This document shows positions 60,418-64,000 of a stretch of DNA of 64,000 nucleotides, piece by piece. The position numbers were made by a program, and so were the translations under genes. This stretch comes from Plut-88900 sp963668115. Its GTDB lineage: Bacteria; Chloroflexota; Dehalococcoidia; Plut-88900. Each line of letters begins with the position of its first letter. The stretch's first letter is position 1. Under the pieces are notes generated by a model. That model did not search any database. It saw nothing but the letters and a program-made list of their open reading frames with translations, and was not told the origin of the DNA. The stretch is taken from contig OY764147.1 of assembly GCA_963668115.1 (NCBI GenBank), positions 2,418,001-2,482,000 on the forward strand, written 5' to 3'.

Positions 60418-61398
60418 ATGAAAGTACTCAGCAAACCCCTCATGCAGAAGAGCGAGTATATGGACCTGCTGCGACAGATGCTGCTTATCCGCAGGTTCGA
60501 GGAGAAGGCCGCCGAGATGTACATGAGGGGCAAAATCGGCGGCTTTCTGCATCTCTACATCGGAGAGGAAGCCATTGCTGTCGGCTCCATCTCTGCATTG
60601 CAGCCCCAGGACTACATAGTCAGCCACTACCGGGAACACGGGCACGCCCTGGCGCGGGGCATGGAGCCCCGCAAGGTCATGGCCGAGCTCTTCGGCCGCT
60701 CCGGGGGGACCAGCAAGGGCAAGGGCGGCTCCATGCACCTATTTGACGCCAGTCGGGGCTTCCTCGGGGGTTACGCCATCGTCGGGGGTATGATGCCCAT
60801 CGCCGTCGGATTGGGTCTCGGGGCCAAGCACCTTGGCAACAATCGGGTCACCCTCTGCTTCTTCGGGGACGGGGCGGTCAACGAAGGCGAGTTCCACGAG
60901 TCCCTCAACCTTGCCGCCCTCTGGAACCTTCCTGTCGTCTTCCTTTGCGAAAACAACGGTTACGGCATGGGCTCCCCCATACAGGATACCTTCGCCGGCA
61001 CCGACATCTTCCGCTTCGCTCCCGTATACGGCATGAACACCCCCGGACAGATAGACGGCATGGACGTCTTTGAGGTGATGGACGCTACGAAAGAGGCGGT
61101 GGACCACGCCCGCAAGGGTCGGGGCCCGACCTTCATCGAGGCCAAGACTTACCGGTTCCGGGGCCACTCAATGGCCGACCCCATGGTCTACCGCAAGAAG
61201 ACCGAGGAAGAAGAGTGGCGCAACAAGGGCCCCATCATCCGCATGAAGGACCATATGGAAGAGCTCGGATTGCTGGATGAAGCCGAGATGCAGGCCCTGG
61301 AAGCAGAGGTCGATGAAATAGTCCAGGACGCCGTGGACTTCGCCGACGCCAGCTCGGTCCTGCCCCACGACGCCATCTACGACGACGTTTACGCTTAG
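60418..61398 (+). CDS. pdhA: Pyruvate dehydrogenase E1 alpha
   Basis: A 326-residue ThDP-dependent subunit. Typical blocks are LLIRRFEEKAAEMYMRGKIG, HLYIGEEAIAVG, YREHGHALARGM, GKGGSMHLFDASRGFLGGYA and the ThDP motif GDGAVNEGEFHESLNLAALW followed by ENNGYGMG; FRGHSMADPMVYRKK is the phospho-loop region. ATG 60418 has GGGAGGAGG upstream; an upstream frame start would run through lpd. Nine bases before pdhB. Confidence 0.94.
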   Translation: MKVLSKPLMQKSEYMDLLRQMLLIRRFEEKAAEMYMRGKIGGFLHLYIGEEAIAVGSISALQPQDYIVSHYREHGHALARGMEPRKVMAELFGRSGGTSKGKGGSMHLFDASRGFLGGYAIVGGMMPIAVGLGLGAKHLGNNRVTLCFFGDGAVNEGEFHESLNLAALWNLPVVFLCENNGYGMGSPIQDTFAGTDIFRFAPVYGMNTPGQIDGMDVFEVMDATKEAVDHARKGRGPTFIEAKTYRFRGHSMADPMVYRKKTEEEEWRNKGPIIRMKDHMEELGLLDEAEMQALEAEVDEIVQDAVDFADASSVLPHDAIYDDVYA

Positions 61399-61407
61399 GC
61401 AAGCAGC

Positions 61408-62382
61408 ATGGCATCAATCACCTATAGAAAGGCCATCAGCCGGGTCTTGAAGGAGACCCTGGACAACGACCCCCGCTCCTTCATGATGGGCGAGGACATC
61501 GGCACCTACGAAGGCGCCTATGCCGTGACCCGGGGCTTCCTGGACAAGTACGGCCCCGAGCGCATCAAGGACACGCCCATTTCGGAGTCCGTGATAGTTG
61601 GTGCGGGCATCGGGGCGGCGATGGGTGGGGCGCGACCGATCGTCGAGCTGATGACCATCAACTTCAGCCTTCTGGCCATAGACCAGATAGTCAACAGCGC
61701 CGCCAAGCTCCACTACATGTCGGGCGGGCAGGTCACGGTGCCCCTGGTTATTCGGACCGTCAGCGGTGGTGGCAACCAGCTGGCCGCTTCCCACTCCCAG
61801 AGCCTGGAGGGCTGGTACGCCCACGTACCGGGCCTCTTCGTAGTCGCTCCCTCCACACCCTCCGATGCTATGGGCCTTTTCAGGACAGCCTACCGGGATC
61901 CGAATACCGTGATGTTCATCGAGCACTCTCTTCTCTACGGCGCCAAGGGGGAGGTCAATGACGACCCCGACTTCACAATCCCCTTTGGCAAGGCCGACGT
62001 GAAGCGTGAAGGAGAAGACGTCACCATCATCACTTACTCTCGCATGGCTCACGTCTCCCTGGGCGCCGCCAAGAGGTTGTCAGAGGAAGGTATTGAGGCT
62101 GAAGTTGTAGACCTCCGCAGCCTCCGGCCCATGGACACCGAGGCCATCGTAGAGTCCGTCAAGAAGACCAGCCGGGCCGTAGTGGTCGAAGAAGGGTGGA
62201 AGCCCATGGGCATTGGGGCGGAGGTATCGGCGCGTATCATGGAGAACGCCCTGGAGTACCTTGACGCCCCTGTACAGAGAGTAGCATCCCTGGATGTCCC
62301 CATGCCCTACGCCCGACCCCTGGAGCAGGCCGTAATGCCAGACGAAGACCGGGTCATCGAGGCTGTTCACCGCCTTTTCTAG
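61408..62382 (+). CDS. pdhB: Pyruvate dehydrogenase E1 beta
   Basis: A 324-residue transketolase-like subunit. FMMGEDIGTYEGAYAVTRGF, DTPISESVIVGAGIGAAMGG, GNQLAASHSQSLEGWYAHVPG, VDLRSLRPMDTEAIVESVKKT, and VEEGWKPMGIGAEVSARI are standard. Forms alpha2beta2 E1 with the preceding gene. Confidence 0.94.
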   Translation: MASITYRKAISRVLKETLDNDPRSFMMGEDIGTYEGAYAVTRGFLDKYGPERIKDTPISESVIVGAGIGAAMGGARPIVELMTINFSLLAIDQIVNSAAKLHYMSGGQVTVPLVIRTVSGGGNQLAASHSQSLEGWYAHVPGLFVVAPSTPSDAMGLFRTAYRDPNTVMFIEHSLLYGAKGEVNDDPDFTIPFGKADVKREGEDVTIITYSRMAHVSLGAAKRLSEEGIEAEVVDLRSLRPMDTEAIVESVKKTSRAVVVEEGWKPMGIGAEVSARIMENALEYLDAPVQRVASLDVPMPYARPLEQAVMPDEDRVIEAVHRLF

Positions 62383-62438
62383 CCACACAGTCCATACCAT
62401 ATCGTCGCACTTGCGGCTATTTCAAAGGAGGCAGACCC

Positions 62439-63644
62439 TTGGCCACTGACGTGATAATGCCCCAGATGGGCTTCGATATGGAGGAGGGCACCGTCGTCCG
62501 GTGGCTCAAGGCTGAGGGCGACCACGTCGACAGGGGCGAGCCCATAGTGGAGGTGGAGACCGACAAGGCCACCGTAGAGGTGGAGTCCTTCGCCTCGGGG
62601 CTGCTGCGCCGCATCGTAGTTACCGAGGGCATCACGGTTCCAGTAGGCCAGGTCATAGGCATCATAGGCACTGCCGACGAGGAACTGCCTGCGGCTGACG
62701 CTGCCGCCTCCACCCCGCCCCTGACCGCAGTCGAATCCTCGACGCCTGCACCGGCGACTCCGGCCTCGGACGCTCCTCCCACAACTGCCCCGAAGGGTGA
62801 CCGCGTGCTGGTGTCTCCCCTGGCCCGGCGCATTGCGGAGGAGAAGGGCGTCGACTTAGCTAATGTCGCGGGCACCGGGCCCAAGGGACGGATTACCAAA
62901 GAGGACGTCCTGGCCGCTGCCGAAGCAGCCAGCCCTGCTCCAGCCCCCGCCCCTACGGCCGCAGGAGGCGTCGTAGAGCTCTCCCGGATGCGCCAGACCA
63001 TCGCTCGGAGGATGACCCAGAGCAAGCAGGAGATGCCCCACTTCTACGTGACTGCCAGCATAGACATGACAAAGGCCATGGCATTGCGGGAGGAGCTCAA
63101 CGAGCTATGGGCCGGCGAGGCCCGTCTCACCGTAAACGACCTGATAATCAAAGCCTCGGCGCTGGCGCTTGCCAAGTTCCCGGCTTTCAACTCTCACTAC
63201 GCAGATGACGTCATCAAGCCCGGCCCTGCCATCAACATCGGCGTGGCAATTGCCCTGGAGGACGGCCTGATAGCCCCCGCCATCCTGGACTGCGGAAGCA
63301 AGACGCTGAAGGAGATATCGGTGGCGAGCAGAGACCTGAGCACGCGGGCCCGGAGCGGAGTGCTCAAGCCCGAGGAGTACACCGAAGCCACAGTCGCCAT
63401 CAGCAATCTCGGGATGTTCCAGGTCGACAGCTTCATAGCCATCATCAACCCTCGACAGAGCGCGAGCATAGCAGTCGGGAGCGTCACGAAGCAGCCCGTA
63501 GTGCGGGACGGCCAGATTACGGTTGCCAACATCATGCAGTGCACCATCTCCGCCGACCACCGGGTAGTAAACGGGGCGGAGGCCGCCCAGTTCGTCAACG
63601 AGATCAAGGGTTACCTGGAAAGACCCGCCAGCCTCCTTCTTTAA
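62439..63644 (+). CDS. pdhC: Dihydrolipoyl acyltransferase (E2) of pyruvate dehydrogenase
   Basis: A 401-residue E2. One lipoyl domain (1-75, lipoyl-Lys in VETDKATVEVESF), an Ala/Pro/Thr linker, peripheral subunit-binding domain (SPLARRIAEEKGVDLANVAG) and catalytic domain (about 170-401). The active-site motif reads DHRVVNGAEAAQF; the usual Asp (HxxxDG) is Asn. TTG start with AAAGGAGG 7 bp upstream. Receives lipoate made by LipA and electrons pass to Lpd. Last gene of the operon. Confidence 0.92.
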   Translation: MATDVIMPQMGFDMEEGTVVRWLKAEGDHVDRGEPIVEVETDKATVEVESFASGLLRRIVVTEGITVPVGQVIGIIGTADEELPAADAAASTPPLTAVESSTPAPATPASDAPPTTAPKGDRVLVSPLARRIAEEKGVDLANVAGTGPKGRITKEDVLAAAEAASPAPAPAPTAAGGVVELSRMRQTIARRMTQSKQEMPHFYVTASIDMTKAMALREELNELWAGEARLTVNDLIIKASALALAKFPAFNSHYADDVIKPGPAINIGVAIALEDGLIAPAILDCGSKTLKEISVASRDLSTRARSGVLKPEEYTEATVAISNLGMFQVDSFIAIINPRQSASIAVGSVTKQPVVRDGQITVANIMQCTISADHRVVNGAEAAQFVNEIKGYLERPASLLL

Positions 63645-63706
63645 GCTCCAGCCTGTCCCTTGTCCTGGGACGGTGACCCTTGTGGTCGCTCTCTCACTAG
63701 ACCCCT

Positions 63707-63712
63707 TACAAT
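63707..63712 (+). promoter_or_regulatory. Candidate -10 box of the enolase-superfamily gene
   Basis: TACAAT at 63707-63712, 42 bp before ATG 63755, with the same downstream GTGC as the lipA -10. Suggests the gene is transcribed apart from pdhC. Confidence 0.3.
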
Positions 63713-63754
63713 GTGCGCAATAGCCACCGGCACCCACGAAAGGGCAACTTACCC

Positions 63755-64000
63755 ATGAAAATCAAGTCCATCCATGCAGCCCCCATCACAAACGATAGGG
63801 TCCTCCGCGGCGCTGAGACACCCAAGGCAGATTGGTATGGCGAGATCTTCGACCGGGGTACCGTCTGGTCTCCTCCCCGGTTCCCGCCCTGGGGCCACGT
63901 CGTCTGCGTGGTCACCGCTGAGGACGGCACCTGGGGCCTGGGCATGACCAGCAACGCCGGACCCGTCGCGTCCATTATCAACGAACACTACGCCGGCTTC
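63755..64000 (+). CDS. Enolase-superfamily protein (mandelate racemase/MLE-like), 5' part
   Basis: The first 82 codons only; the gene runs off the window. KIKSIHAAPITNDRVLRG...FPPWGHVVCVVTAEDGTWGLGM is the capping-domain start of mandelate racemase/muconate lactonizing enzyme-type proteins. The catalytic barrel is not seen, so the reaction cannot be assigned. Expansion of this superfamily is a known SAR202 trait. Confidence 0.75.
   Translation, partial: MKIKSIHAAPITNDRVLRGAETPKADWYGEIFDRGTVWSPPRFPPWGHVVCVVTAEDGTWGLGMTSNAGPVASIINEHYAGF

Noticed and set aside
1..64000. tRNA and rRNA genes
   Set aside because: No cloverleaf with a GTTCGA-type T-arm and matching acceptor, and no rRNA sequence, was recognised on either strand.

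Overview
The window looks like a chromosomal contig of a GC-rich, probably marine, Chloroflexota bacterium of the SAR202 / Dehalococcoidia type. This is inferred from gene content: five acyl-CoA dehydrogenase (ACAD) paralogues ending in near-identical tails, an LLM-class (F420/FMN) oxidoreductase, an enolase-superfamily gene at the right edge, an AOR-family oxidoreductase, GuaB3 and an NAD-dependent formate dehydrogenase. Expansions of ACAD, flavin monooxygenase and enolase-superfamily genes are a known trait of SAR202. No rRNA or tRNA was seen, so the placement is not proven.

Layout. 0-3.6 kb: 3' part of dnaE, a DUF4268 nuclease-like gene and a DUF2007 gene. 3.6-16.3 kb: ACAD genes with an OFA-type MFS transporter and a CSD/TM2 membrane protein; a type III-like restriction-modification pair (10.9-15.1 kb) sits between two ACADs. 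16.4-21.6 kb: stand-alone RAM domain, a secreted lipoprotein with PPC domains, a HbpS/GlcG-like protein, an inositol-phosphate synthase carrying an N-terminal HTH, and an orphan DNA methylase. 21.7-29.0 kb: apparent operon mobA - AOR homologue - fdsG - fdsB - fdsA (formate/aldehyde oxidation on a pterin cofactor). 29.1-30.4 kb: HNH endonuclease gene broken by a 261-bp MITE with a perfect 8-bp target duplication. 30.5-38.6 kb: TrmO-FmdE fusion, PQQ-type sugar dehydrogenase lipoprotein, RND transporter, two-component system, DUF2680 secreted protein. 38.8-42.3 kb: LLM oxidoreductase, enoyl-CoA hydratase, GuaB3. 42.4-51.2 kb: accessory zone with a peroxiredoxin-like selenoprotein (in-frame UGA at the active site), AT-rich genes of unknown function, HEPN-like and PLD-like proteins and a Dam-type restriction-modification pair. 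51.2-52.9 kb: gene-free repeat field. 52.9-57.8 kb: zinc homeostasis (CDF exporter, His-rich peptide, ZnuABC) with operator-like palindromes. 58.1-63.6 kb: lipA-lpd-pdhA-pdhB-pdhC, making and lipoylating the pyruvate dehydrogenase complex. The enolase-superfamily gene runs off the right end.

The best second looks are: the UGA-Sec codon; the MITE/HNH disruption, whose reversal restores the frame exactly; two copies of a CAATC repeat phased at about 10.6 bp; a 22-bp module repeatedly found at one position inside palindromic repeats; the same palindromic repeats forming the linker of dnaE; the HTH-inositol phosphate synthase fusion; and an AOR homologue that has lost most of its iron-sulfur ligands. 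All family assignments come from reading motifs by eye; no database search was run.
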